Shown here piece after piece: positions 21,408-36,400 of a stretch of 64,000 nucleotides of DNA. The position numbers and the translations under genes were made by a program. This DNA is from Owenia fusiformis (lineage: Eukaryota; Annelida; Polychaeta; Sabellida; Oweniidae), in NCBI GenBank assembly GCA_903813345.2, contig CAIIXF020000001.1:57460270-57524269 (forward strand), in the 5' to 3' direction. The notes beneath the pieces are model-generated. The model made no database searches. It worked only from the letters and a program-made list of their open reading frames with translations, and was not told where the DNA came from. The first letter of the stretch is position 1. Each line of letters begins with the position of its first letter.

Positions 21408-24400
21408 CTAGAAAATGAGGTAATATAAGAGTAGACGTCTTGACACCATGTCTAATGACACATTTTAAAGTGACTGGTTTACTTCCAGCTTCCATTTAAA
21501 AGGTCATTTGAGGTCATGAACTTCTTATGGTAATGAAAAACCATGATATATTAATATACTGTCAAAACTTCAATAATTTTTTTTGTCGTGACTATTTTGA
21601 TGACCTTAACTTCTTATCTTTAAAGTTTCAATTCATCTAATCTCTAAATTTCTTTTGTTTCCAACTTGACCTAATTTTAAATTAAAACATGAAAAACAGA
21701 AACTCCACGGAGTAGCAAATCCCACCAAACAAAACACATTTTGATAATTAGTGGCCATCTTAAAAAACTGCCAGACCATCTCTCTCCTAATATGGTAGCT
21801 TTGACCATATATATATATATACTTTCCATGTTTAGCAAAACACGGAAAAATATTTGATATGGTTAATGTGGATCACATAAAAATGAAGTGCTCAATTCCA
21901 GTAGGCTGCCATTTTTTAAGATTTCACTCAGGAAAAGATGTCATCAACTAAACTTTGCATATAGGATTATATAAGGAGCTATAAAGAATTACAAAACCAG
22001 CTGAATATTATTTTCCAATTTTGTCTATGATTTAATCCTTTGAAAAGTCTCATCTTTTATGCTAAGCTGACAAGCTCTGAAAATATTTTTCTATATAAAT
22101 TAAGGACCACTTGTCTAGAAGTGCTACTTTCCTATATTGTTATAAGCAAGGTTATGAAAATTGAGAGTCAATGACATAAGTCGATGAAATCTTAAAAGAT
22201 GGCAGCTTACTGAAAAAGAGCATATTTTTAAATGATCAATATTGACCATATCAAAACATGTTCCCGTGTTTTACTAAATACGGAAAGTATATGATTATAC
22301 AGGGTGTCTGGAAAGTAAAGATACAAATACTCTTATTTTAAGAAATTTTGGTTTTTTGAAATGAAATTGATACAGATTGTAGAGGAACAATATTACAATA
22401 TATCTACCAATTTTCATCACATATTGTCTAAATGTGTTAAAGTTACGGTTGTTATGGTTACGGATGTGAGAGGTATGCGGAGCAGTTCCAGAACAACGCT
22501 AAAAAGTGAAAAATTGCTAAAAGACAACCATTTGAAACAGTGTTTTTTGTTGTATTTTCTATATATGTTTTGTATTGTTCATCATTGTATTATTGCTGCC
22601 ATAGTGTTTTCTTTTATTTAATGATGTCATTGCTACATATCAGAACTATGTTATGTCACTAACCAGTATAATGAAAGATATATTATACAAGTGCCTAGAA
22701 GAATGGTCCCTGGCTATTCGTAGGAAAGTCAATATTGCATCTCCACAATGCACCAATTCACAAAGCAAAAAACAAATCTTGGACATCTTGAATCTTGAAC
22801 AATGGAGTGTCTTGACATTAAACCTTTCTATACAATGCCCCATATTCACCTGATAAAGCCTACTTTAGACTTCTACCTTAATGACGATTTGAAAGCAATA
22901 TTTGTAAAAAGGTCAACATACAAATGAGACTCAGCTGGAAGCCAATGTTATCAGCAATCTGAGAGACGGACAGCAGCGGTTTTGTCAGGTCTTCGAATCG
23001 CCGGTCAAGATGCACCAAGAATGTATAGATAATGGGGAAAATACTGAATATTCAATGATAGTAGCAATATGAAATGATCAAATAATGTTACATTAATAAT
23101 CCCTATGCTGTTGTGGTACATAATTTGATATAATATAGGAATAGATGGTGGAGTACCAAGATCATATGAGCAGGAAAGAGATTTGTAGAACACAGTTGTG
23201 ACGTTGCTCCACTTACCCTCGACTCCCGTTACCATAACAACCATAACTTTTTCATTTTGAAACTGAAAGTCATGACAGTTGCAGGATATATTTTTATAAT
23301 GTCATTCTACATTCTGGAGCAATTTCATCTCATAACAGGTAAATCTCTTGAAATTAGAGCATTTGTATCTTTACTTTTCGGACACCCTGTAGCTATCATA
23401 TCAGGATAGAAATGGTCTGGCCAGGAATGTCCCTTTAAATCTTTTGACTTATAAACTTGAAGAGTTATGATGACCTTTTACATCAATACTCTTAGAATGT
23501 TAACTATCTTTTCAAAACAGGTAAATATTTCTTCATATAAAAAACTGGAGCATACAAAAAATATTTGTTAAGCCATAAAAGCCTAAGTAGTTCTGAGAAA
23601 TCAACCTAAGACCAACTTTAGTGATTTGTTATATAGCGCCATAGTGTTAAGACTCAACAAGGAGGAAAAGGTTCTTAAAGTATGGTATCTATACTTCAAT
23701 ATCATCATAGGTAAGAACTTAATCATCATTCTCCTGTCATTTTAATTTACCAATGGTATCTTACATCATCTTGAATTAAACTAAATCTAATTTAGTGTAT
23801 TAATTAATTAGTGTTTTGGGCCCATGGGTAATGCTACATATTTTGAATATATTGATGAATAGCATATATTGGGTGTCAAATATAGCATGTCAAAATATTC
23901 CATACCAGAGCAATGCAATGAGACCATAGGTCAAAAAATAGGAAGCAATTTGACAAGTAATTTTTCAGCAATAGATAAGCCAAATTCTTTGAAAACTTTA
24001 CTTGAGATACTAGTACTGTAGAGCACCCTCAGCTGGCGCTATGAATATGTAAGAGATTTCTTACATGTTATGTGAGTATAGCTGAATTAAAGACAGTACG
24101 TCAAAATAACCAATTTCAATATACTAGATGCGAGTAGAAATAATCTTGATTTACTTCATTAAATATTCAAATATTTAGTTAATAAAAGGATATCATATTT
24201 GAAGTCTACATGTAAAATTGCATCTAGAAATGTGGTTAAAAAAGTATTTATACCAACTTTGAAAATTTAATTTTCTTTGAAAAGGAGTGGTATCGATATT
24301 AGGAGAACTTTTTGAACGCATGTTTCTCTTAAACCTGTTATAAAAAATCAAAAAATTTAAAACATTGCAATTTAATGGCCATCTTTTAAATGGTAACAAT

Positions 24401-27400
24401 ACAATTTGAAAAATATATATATACTTTCATCTATATTGTTTTAGAAAACACATCAAACACTTTGTTCTTGGTATCATGTTTCCAGAGTAAAATGAACCTG
24501 ATTGGAACAAAACGACATAAACACAACATGTTTAGGTGTCTCAATATTTTAATTGTACAAAGGAAATTTTGGTTGATTTTAAAAAAGTATCTTGTTAATG
24601 AAATAAAAGGTTTATCTTGATTTTTATCTATTTCGGGGGGATTTTGTTTTAATTTTTTGAATACTTTTTTAAAATCAACCAAAAATTCCTTTGTATAACT
24701 ATATAATATTGAGAGGTCTAAAAACATGTTGTATATGCTATTTTGTTCCAAAAAGGTTTGGAAAGACATTTTATTTCATTCTCAAGAATTGGTAGAAAGG
24801 AGCAAAAACAATTGCACTAAAAAAAACAAAAAATGTTAACAAAAACAGTTATATAAAATATTTCTAAATAATTTTCGCATTAAATTGTTGTCAATCAGTC
24901 AACATTCCATAAAATACTGTGTTTTTTTAAAGAATGTTTTCAATGATTGGTTTAAGAGAAAAACATTGTTGAATTCAGTTCTCCATATCGATACCAATCC
25001 TTTGACTTCTATGTCAGGGAGATTCCCCATAGACCCCATGTTACAAAACTACAAAAAATGAAATATATATTCTTGTGTTGGGCAGATAATATTTTCTTCT
25101 ACTGGACATGTTTTCGTTTGTATAACTATCAGACACATAAGGATTATATGAAAATTTATCTACTTAAACTGATAATATACAAGTTGAATTTGAGAGTGAA
25201 TGGATTTTGGATATTTGAGAACAATGAAATAAATTAATTTGACATGACACACAGACAAGCTATTTTGACTAATTGACAGACGCTTCACCTGATAGCTGGC
25301 AAAAACACTATGAAGGTCTCATTGTAGAGCTCAAGTATGGGATTTTTGACATGCTATTTCAAATTGCTTAGTACTCGCAATATTTATCAGACAATCTACA
25401 ACAGAATGGCCAATAAACAAAAAATAATAACTAGACAGCAGCAATGCCATAGGGTAGCAGATCCAATCTTACAGCCATGTGTGCCATTTTTACAAAATCC
25501 CTCAACTACTTTTTTAGCAAAAATTGTAAAATAACATGTATAAAATGACCACCATTTCCAAAATTGCTACTCACTTGTCAAATTGTCACTAAAAAGTGTA
25601 TTATGCTTCAAAGTAGGCACATATAAAATTTCAACAAATTCGCTCCACTACTTTATGAGTTAAAGTAAAAAACATATGGCTTAAGGTATTCATATTATCA
25701 AATATGAACAAAATCGCCTCACTACTTTTCAAGTTATAATAAGAAGAATTGAGAAGGTCAATGAAGGTCAAATCTCAAATTCAAAGTCAGGTTTGAACTT
25801 TTTTTGACCTTGAGAAGGTCACTGAATGTCAAATTGTTGATATAAAGTCAGATTTGAACTTCTGAAAACTCGTAGATGATTTTGAAAAAAAACTGAAGTC
25901 AGTCAAGTCAGTCAGTATTTGTCAAGTTATTGGAAGTTTTAAGAATTTGTCACAGACGCCAACCGCCAACCGCCGATCACCAACCACCAACCGCCGTCAC
26001 AAAAAATGGAGCCCATAACAATATGTCACCACTTTTTGGTGGTGACATAATAAAAAATCACATTTTTCAAGTATAGCAAAAATTGTAAAATAGTGTGTAA
26101 AGGCCGCCATTTTTCAAGATGGCTACCATGTTTTCTCAAATATTTAGATTTTCAATTTAACAAATATCCTATATGATTTTTTGCATTTAAACATATCAAT
26201 GTTACAGTTTCATATGTTGTACTTAAAATGCTATAAAACTGACACTAAAATGGTCGCCATTCTAAAACTGCCGACCATTTTAAAATTGGCTTTCAAGCAG
26301 AACTTGTACTCCCATGGGGCATATACGTGTAAAATATAAATGATATTGGTCCAATGGTTTTTGACTTATTGCCCTGAAGGACGGTCAGACGGAAGGACGG
26401 ACAGACAGACAGACAGACAGACGATGTACAGACACCCGGAGAGAAGTACAGATGGACGGATGGAGCCATTCTCTATATCCCCCAAACTTTTTTCGATGGA
26501 TAGTAAATCCACTAAATCAAAAGAAGAGTTTAAATTACAAAGAAATAAGACAGCAAGTTGCCCAACATTTAGCATAAATAAATGATGAAAAGTGGATATC
26601 AATAGCAAGTACCAAAAAACGCTTAGAGCCTATACTTTTGTTTTTGTTGTTGCTGGGTTAGGCCATGAAGTATCATAAAATGAAATATCACATTGTAACA
26701 TTTCAGATGATTTACACCAGAATGGCCACCAGAATGGGATGGCTAAAAATGGCAGACATAGAAACCGAAAAAAGTTGTTTCTATAAGCCATGGCCTGGGA
26801 GTGATATTAAATTTGTCATGGATGATGGAAAACAGGTCTATGCATCAAAAGCAGTCTTAACAATAGCATCGCCTGTGTTTGAAGCTATGTTTAACAGTGA
26901 TTTTAAGGAGAAGGAAGCAAGTCAAATACCACTTCCAGGAAAGATGTCTAAAGATATTGTGGCTCTCGTGGAGGTGATCAATCCTAACACATTGGGTGAT
27001 ATTACAGGTAAATATAACATAAAGTAACTGCTTAATCCTTCTACTACTTTTTAGTTTTACCAAAAATCATAAAATAACACACATAAAATGGCCACCATTT
27101 TCAAAATGGTTGCTAACTGGCTAATTTGTCATAAGAAAGTGTACAGGGTGAATCAAATAAAACTTCACCAACCTAGCAATGAATATCTCTTTAACCGATA
27201 AAGTTTGATAATAGAAAATTTGCACAATTATATTTACTACTACAGTATAGCAAGTGTATGACCCATTTGCTGGCCATTCATATAATGTGCTTGAAAATGG
27301 GCATAGCGTTTCTGAAAACAGATTTGCAAATGCCTGGCAAAGTTGTTGACAACACATGTGCACTAATTTCTGGATATATGGCTCTTATCTTTTGTGTTAT

Positions 27401-30400
27401 CTTGTTTCAGCTCTGCAATAGTTTGAGGGTTGTTTGCATACTCAATATCCTTAACCTCTTGAATACCCAGAGTGACGGATATATCCGTCACAAATGAAAT
27501 AAGACTGGTGCCCAGAGGGACGAGAAAATCCGTCACAAAATTTTTCACAAAAATTGCTCTCATTTGAACAATTTTCATCCAATTTACACAAAAATTGTTT
27601 TAAAACGCGTAGAAATGATCTCTGCCATCCAATTTTACTAAGCTGAGCATCTAAAGTTGTATAGGTATGTAATAAAATGTCAAAAGGTGGCAAAAAATGA
27701 AAAATTCTCTGGTTTCATGCCAATTTTAGAGCCTGGGATTCAAGAGGTTAAGGAACTCCCACAGATCAAAATCTGGAGGGCTCAGGTCTGGGGAGGGGGT
27801 GCCCGGTTGTTATCTGCTCTATGACCGATGAGTTGATCCTGTTGGATGTGTGTGGTGTGTGGTGTAGCTCTATCGTATTGAGACCATTGTGATGTCTTAT
27901 CGACATCATTCCTTCTTTGCAGAGCCTTCCAAATCTCTCAAAACACAACTGCTCTGTGTATATGGTTACACTTCCCTTCCTAACTTTCAATAAGTACGGC
28001 CCAATGACACCATGGTTACTCAAAGCACACCAAACAGTGCATCTTGCACAATGAAGTGGTCTCTGAGCCACTTCAAGAGGAGGATAGTCACCCCAAAAAC
28101 ATAGTTCTTGCTATTAATGTGACCATTCAACAGAAAATGCGCTTCATCGCTACACCAACTTTGCTAAGCGTTTGCAAGTCTGTCTTCAGAGATGCAATGC
28201 CCATTTTCGAGTACATTATTTGAGTGACTGGTGAATTGGCCATACAATTGCTATTAGTGGTGAAACTTAAATATCAACTTGAAGAACATTGGACTAACTT
28301 TAATTGTGCAAACTTTCTTTTATCAAACTTTTTTGGTTAAAAAAATATTCATTGTGAGGTGGGTGAAGTTTTTTTGGTACAACCTGTAATATACTTCTAA
28401 GTAGGCACATATAAAATTTCAACAAAATCCCACACACGTACATATAAATGGCAGCCATTTTACAAAATTATTTTTTGAGTGATACTAAAAAACGTAAAAT
28501 AACACATAAAAATGGCGTAGAATATAAGTACCAAGAAGTGATTATCCCATCGAACTAAGATCATTTTATTAAGTAAAATAACACACAAAAATGGTAGCTA
28601 TTTTTTAAATGGCCACCTTCTAGTCAAAGTGTCAAGAAACAGTGTGCCATGCTTATAAGTATTCACATATAAAATATGAACAAAATCATTCTACTACTTT
28701 TCAAGTTACAGCAAAAATTGTAAAATAGCGTGTAAAAGCTGCCATTTTTCAAGTTGGCAGCCATGCGCTTCTTAAACACCTACATTTTTAGCTTCTAAGG
28801 TAATGTCCTTTATACTTTTTTTACTTGAAAACACATTGCTACTACAGTTTTATATATTGTACCTAAATTACTGTAAAATCGGCAATAAAATGATCTTCGT
28901 TCGATGGGATAATTACTTCTGGGTACTTAATATTCTACGAGTGCAGATGCATATAGTTATATAGCCGGGTTTAGATTCATATGTACACCTTCAAATTAAT
29001 TTATATGTCCATCCTAACAATGTATGTAACAGTATCTATTTTATGGACACTGATGTTTCATAAGACTGAGGTTGTAATATAAATATAGCAATTGACACAA
29101 AATAAATAACAGATGGAATGAAAATTTTGAATAAGAGCACCAAATGATATACATGTACTCATATAAGTGTGTCAATAATCTGATCCTACCAAAAAAGATT
29201 TTTGACTTATTTTTCAGAGTCTACTGTTGAACCACTATTGGAGTTTGCGAGGGAATACCAGATGGAACATCTGACCAGAAAATGTGAAAAATTTCTCCTT
29301 GGCTGCAGTGCCAGTTTTCAGAACCTGTATCTTGCAGATGAATACAATCTGATTGAAGAAAGAGAGAAAAATATGAAGTCTGTCCACAGAATCCCAATGA
29401 CAAAGCTTTACAGCTACCCTGATTTCCGCAAACTCTCAAAAGAATGCACCGATGACATTATACTCAGGAAATCACAAATTTTTGATTCATTGAGAACTGT
29501 GGAACCCGGATTTGACACAAGCAAGACTGAACAACAAATCATTCAAAATAACGAGATCAACATGGTTTTGTTTTTTATGTGTTGTTTTTTCTTTTTCTTA
29601 TCTTTTATAAATCGTTTTTTCTAACCTAGAGAGACACATTATTGTAACTACTTTGTCTCTCTTGGGATTATTATACAAATACTAGAAAAATAGTACAGTA
29701 GGTAACTTGGCTACATGATGTTGTGTTACTAGTTTTCTGGACTCAAAATCCAAACTTACCCAAAATGACCCAAACCTATAGGTAGTAAGCTAGCACCCAA
29801 AAATGTATTAGTTCGTGAACAAATTGAAATTACTTGTTTCTTATGTATTTTTATGTGATGCTTCAGAAAATTTTTGTCTGACGCGCCATATCCGGGGCGA
29901 AAATTGTCAAAATGGGGTTTTCGACCCTAAAATGGAAAATTACAGGGGGTACTTTATCATCACTGAATAAATCATTCTGTTAGTCTTCAATCATCATAAT
30001 AATTTTATGGGGAGTTGATTGGATCATGCTGAGGTAGTATGATAAATTTCAATGCTCTGTCACTCATGGTTGTCATGGAAACCACAATTTTCGTTCAAAA
30101 TATCCTTAATTTTGCAAAACCTGAACATGTACATCATGTAGAATATGGATTATATTTCGAATCAATACATATCAGCACATTTTAGCACACTCAAAATAAC
30201 CAGTACAGTTCAAACATTTGTTTAAATATAAAGGATATTGCAATTTACATGATTGGTCAGTGTCAAAGAACATACAATTACATGAGTGATCAAAAGTGGG
30301 CGTCGCCCCATAAAAGTAGATGATTGCTATACTCTATAAAAAAAATCAGAGTTTAACTTGACTTTTGAGATACATTTACACTAGACTTATTTGATTATAT

Positions 30401-33400
30401 TTTATATCAAGCATTTTTTGGGTAAATAATGTACATCTAAGTGTCATAGTTATTGCATGGGGGGGGGGGGGTGTACAGATGGGGGCTAGTAAAAGAATTG
30501 GGCGGAGGCAGAGCTAATCAGCCTTAAGTATAAATCTCATCTACATATATCTGGATTTCATGGGGTACATCTTCTGGGTCTTCTTCATATTACAACTTAC
30601 ATGATTGGTCAGTGTCAAAGAACATACAATTACACAAGTAATCAAAAGTGGGCGTCGCTCCCATACTAGTAGATGATTGCTATTCTCTATAAAAACAGAG
30701 TTTAACTTGACTTGAGATACATTTACATTGGACTTCTTTGATTACACTTTATATTTTCTGGTAAATAATGTACAACTCAGAGCAATGGTTATTGCATGAG
30801 GAGGGGTGGGGTTAGTAACAGAATTGGGAGGGGGCAGAGTAAATCAGCCTTAAGTATAAATCCTTTCTTTTGGACTTCTTCATAGAGTATTTTCTGGGTC
30901 TTCTTAGTTATCTCAATATACTGTATATAGTTATTATTATATGGGAGGGGGTAGTAACAGAATTTGGAGGTGTGGGGGGAACAAGTCAGCATTTAGTATC
31001 AATTTCATCTTCAGAGTTCTGGATTTCATAAGATACATCTTCTGGAGTCTTTCTGATTCATCTCCTGGTGCTATATCAACAATCATTTGTATGAGAATAC
31101 CAGTCAATACCCAATGCAATGGTGGAGTCATTCAGTTTCCATCCATGTCCATCTTCTGCTGGAATGTCAGGGTTTACAATATGGGACATATGCACGATAA
31201 GTGCTTTGTAGTAAGCTCTTGACAAGGTGGAAGAAGACTGATGTCGGTTCTTTCATAGTATTTGATTGTTTTAGTATGGGGTCTAAACTTCTATTTCAAT
31301 TGGTTTATCTGGTTTTGCTGGTGTAAGACATTGTGGCTTAACATAAATGTTTTTTATATTAATCAGTCTTCTTTTGTTTGTCCAGCACGGCAGCACTACA
31401 CTTTGCTGTATTCTGTGCTTATCCTAATACATTGATTGAAGGAATAAATAAATGAAATGAAAGATATGCAATCTTTAAAATGCACATGAGATGGATTGAA
31501 AATTACTAAATTTCATGGATTCTCTGATGGGCTTGTTTTGTTTCTGGAGCTGGCAGAAAATACATGTTTTTCAAGATACTTCTAACAGCAGAGTGATTAT
31601 GTGACAATTAAATCCAAAATTCTATAAACGAACCTGATAGGAGAAGAAGAGGGTGGTGGCACATCACCGTATCAAATGTAGAAATACACGAGTCCCTTAA
31701 GATTGGAATGAGTTCATGAATAAGGATGCAAACAAGAAGCAATTATACCAGTTACACTTAATTGAATGATAAAGACCAGAATATGCCAAGAAAAAGTCTA
31801 CTGTATAGCAGGTGGGAAATGCCATATCATTTCTAGTGATCATCATAATAAACCATGACATTTTATTTCTTCCCAGCCCTTCAGGTGAGACAGAAAGATG
31901 CTATGAGAATCAGAATGTCTAGTGATGGCAATACAATAACAACTATAGATGAGCCTTCTCATAGTCTGATTATTTTCATTCTTTTGATTTATCGCATGAT
32001 ATTGAATATCAACAATCTCTTAAGAGAAAATACCACTAAACACTTGCAGATTTGAGAGTCATTCAGCTGGGACACAATATGGTGCTCCATCTTTTTAAAA
32101 TGTGCTATCCTGCCCCTTCAAAGCATGGGACTTCATCTAGCGAAGGTATGAAGGCTGCATATATTATGCCAGACCCTAGATGGGAGTGGTAACAGAATAA
32201 TTGGGAGGGAGTAGAGCTCCCTCCCAGGTCTGTAACCACTTCTCCACCCTCACCCCACGTAAAAACTATACTACTAAACGTATTTATGAGAAATGCTTTA
32301 TATAAATTATATTTGAACATGACTGTATTCACCCCTTCTATAAACTGTGAACAAAGTCAACATTTTACCCGGGGTATAATCGTCAACACTACCCTTGGTA
32401 ATTCGAGTAATGTGTGACATCAAGAGGGCTGTTTCATGTTTGAATTGTAATATATACCTCAGAGCAGGCGTGATATTGACAATGACCCCTTAGGGCTAGG
32501 TACAAAAGCTTTCGAACCCCTCACTCCCTTGCCTAGCCATGTGGAGTGTATTTGTCAATATAACACCTGCTCTTCAGTCTCTATTTCTTAAATAATAGAA
32601 GTATAGATGACGTATAGATGACAGTGATCTTCCAAGCATTACAGCAAGTGGGCACAGCACCCACCTGAGATTTTGAAAATAGGTTTGCACCCACCTGAAA
32701 ATCCATATGCACCCACTTGAAAGTGAGAAAATCATGAAAAGATGGCATATTTTGACCAATTTTGGTCTGAATTGTGAAAATGAAAATTTTGTACCCACCT
32801 GACAAGAAATCCTGGGGAGATCACTGGATGATCTTAAAACTCAAGTTGACCTCTGTTTGTAGAGAATGAACCATATCCTCTTGTTGGGGCGATTCCCACT
32901 TTTGATCACTTATGTAATTGTTTGGTCTTGGACACTTACCTATCTTGTTTATTGTAATGTCCTATATATTGAGATGAATATGAAGAAGACCTAGAAGATG
33001 TACATGTTCCTTAGTAAATCCAGAACGAAGTATTATGAGATTTATACCTGAAGCTGATTAGCGCTGCCCCCTTCCTGTTTCTATTACTAGCCCCCCCCCC
33101 CTCTCCCAACTTGCCTCTCATGCAATAACTATAAAACTCAGGTGTCACTGGTCAGTATCAAGCGATGGTATATGCCATATAAGCCTGGTTTAGTTCAAAT
33201 ATCAAAGTATTACATCAACTATAAAGTAGTTTAAGTCAATGAAAACTATAAATATCTTCTCAACTGACACCAGTGAGATGTACATTATTTACCTGAAATG
33301 GTTGATATTAAGTATCATCAAAGAAGTATAAATGATAAATATATATATATCAAGAAAATTCTACCTTAACCCTGTATTTATAGAGAATGGTAATAAGTAC

Positions 33401-36400
33401 CTACATATTGAAATGAAAATGAAAGAGACCCAGAAGATGTAACCTTTGAAAATCCAGAACTATATAAATGAGAATTATACTAAGGCTGATTAGCTCTGCC
33501 CCATCCAAATTCTGTTACTACCACCTCCCCCCCCCCCCCCCCCCCCCGCTCCCCATGCAACAAAATTTACACTTAGATGTACATTATTTTCCAGAAATGC
33601 ATGATATTAAGTATATTCAAAGAACTTCAATACAAATGTATCTCAAAAGTCAAGTTAAACTCTGTCTTTTCAGAGAATGGTAATCATTTACTATTATGGG
33701 GGCGACGCCCACTTTTGATCACTTATGTAGTAGTATGGTCTTAGACACTTACCAATTATATAAATTGCAATATCCTTTATGCTTAAACAAATGCTTGAAC
33801 TTCCCTGGCAATTTTGGGTGTGCTAAAATATTCTTATATCTGTTGATTTGAAAAAAAATCCACATTCTATATTATGTACCTGTACAGGTTTTGCCAAAAT
33901 TAAGGATTTTTCAATGAAAAGTGTGGTTTCCATGGCAACCATGAGTGACAGAGCATTGAGACTTCACATACTACCTCAGCATGATCCAATCAACTCCCCA
34001 TAAAATTATTATGATGACTGAAGACCAACTAAATGATTTATTCAGTGATGATAAAGTACCCCCTATAATTTTCCATTTTAGGGTCGAAAACACCAATTTG
34101 ACAACTTTCGCCCCGGATATGGCACGTCAGACAAACATTTTCTGAAGTATCACATAAAAATACATAAGAAACAAGTAATTTCAATTTGTTCACGAACTAA
34201 TACATTTTTGGGTGCTAGCTTACATCCCTACTAAACTGTTGAAAAATTTTAACTTCATAGACAAGATCTTCCGACTGAAAATCCAAAAATGGCTGACAAT
34301 AATGTGTTTTCTGTATCGATGTTGAACAAAAATAACTAACAGGAATCCCATCAACAGAGGTTTTAAAACATTCAGCATATTGTTGACAGACACACATGAA
34401 ATCATTTATAAACCTAGCAAATGATTTAAAAGTGAATTTTGTGCGACAAAAAATGGTGGCCATTTTGAAAATAGGCAAGCTTTTGAACCGGGAGTCATAG
34501 AAGGGTTTTGGTATTGATGATAAACAAAAATAATAACTTAAAACGAGAATCTTATTGACAAAGGCTTTCTACTAAATGGTCCAAAAGTGAATTTTGAGAG
34601 ACAAAAATGGTGGCCATTTTGTTTTTATGAAAAATTGTGGCCATTTTGAAATTTAACCGCCATCTTGAAAATATTTTCGTCAGCAAAGTTCCTTTGCCCC
34701 AGGCATCAGCATATAAAATCTTAACCAAATCCATGGACTAGTATTTGAGATATCAAAAATTACAATTTTTACAAAAAATGGTGGCCATTTTGAATTAAGT
34801 GACCATATTATTGGTGGAATAATAAAGAATTTTAGCAATCAAAAATTTTACCTCTTGACAGTCACTAAAGGTCAATGAAATCTCATGTCTGGCACCTGTA
34901 GATTGTGTTGAAGCACAAGGTCAAACTTTAGGAACTTCAAAAATTGATTTGACCATAATTTTGATATTTGACCAAGATAAAATCTAATTTCCATGCAAAT
35001 CAAGTCCAAATCCCTACTTGGAGCATATGGTACAAAAATATGTCACTGTCATAGTAAGAGAATGATTTAGTTAGGGATTCTCAACTTTTAAAAAGTTTAT
35101 GTGAATGACTCATAATGACTCCCTAAATCAATTGTAACCATGGATATAATGATGTCACAGTAACAGTGCAATTGAGTTCTGAATTCTGAACTTGAGTGAC
35201 TCCCAAATTACTTGAAAGTAGTACCTTGGGATCATGTTCTGGAGACTTCAATTTCATATTGATGAACCACTGCTTCATCTGTCTAGAGACCTCTGTGAGT
35301 TTGGGATGGTGCAGGTGTTTATGTTTGAACAAGTACTGGCTCTTCAACATATACTCTCTAACATTCTCCAAGCTTCCTACAAAATATTGAATCATACAAC
35401 TTCTCCATTCATGGAAAGAAAATCATATCACTTATAATTATAAATCATAGGATATCTTCTATATGTTGGTATGGGTGAGGAGAATACAATATTTATATCC
35501 TTAGTCTCTCTGCATAATGAAATGCTTACCTCCTATTGTGTGAATGTGTTTGTCCAGGAGAGTTGCCATATGTGAAGTTGCAGCTTGCAGACTGCCATGC
35601 TCCAACACATCAACTCCACTTACCAGAACATGGAGAGCAATCACATTTTTGTAGCACTCCATTGATTTAGCTAGAAGATCAAAACAAAGGGAGGTTTTTA
35701 AGAATTTATCAATCTAAACCACTTTAAATCAAAAGATAATGATAAGAGAACATTTCCACTTGGAAATTAGAAAAAAGATTCTGAACCTTGCACCCACTTG
35801 AGGAAAAAAAAGATAAGATCAGTGGTCTTCCAACATGATAAAAAATGTACAAAAATAGTATGTACATGTAAACTTTATTTAGGCTATCAATTTAGCCTGT
35901 ACATGTGAATGAATGACTTGACATGGGTAAAGCCCCGATTTCTACTGACCTAAAGCTAGTTTCTTTATACATAAATAACCTCTTCACAGTCAACCACAAA
36001 CCTTTTCCAAGATTCTGTTGCTTCTCATACTGCTTAACAAGGAATCGTGTCATGTCAGGTGTAAAACTGGTTAGTTGAGTTGATTTTGATGTGAGACCAT
36101 GTAGGTGTAGATTGGAGAGTATAGGTTTACCCAAATCCTCCAAGTGAGTGACAACCTCATGAAGTACATCTAAAATAAAAAATTACAAGAATTACAATTA
36201 CAAGTATAACAAAAATTATAGTAGGAATTACGTAATAAGTAGAATAACAAATCTGATACCTGAAAATTAGCTGGCATTTAGTTTCATTTCAAGTAACAAT
36301 ATCACATTCCACATCAAGATTCAAAAGGAACTAATGTGTTTTCATGACTAATACGATTTTAACAATTATGAAATTAAATTTTAGAGGAATAGTATTTTCA

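Noticed and set aside
26340-26608. ORFs rich in GRSDGRTDRQTDRQT or the reverse
   Set aside because: Products of a (GACA)n/(GACG)n microsatellite at a repeat end.
31855-32055. Possible exon beginning LQVRQKDAMRIRMSSDG
   Set aside because: A related phrase at 37080-37120 (RDAMSIRM) shows it is dispersed repeat sequence; no compatible partner exon was found.
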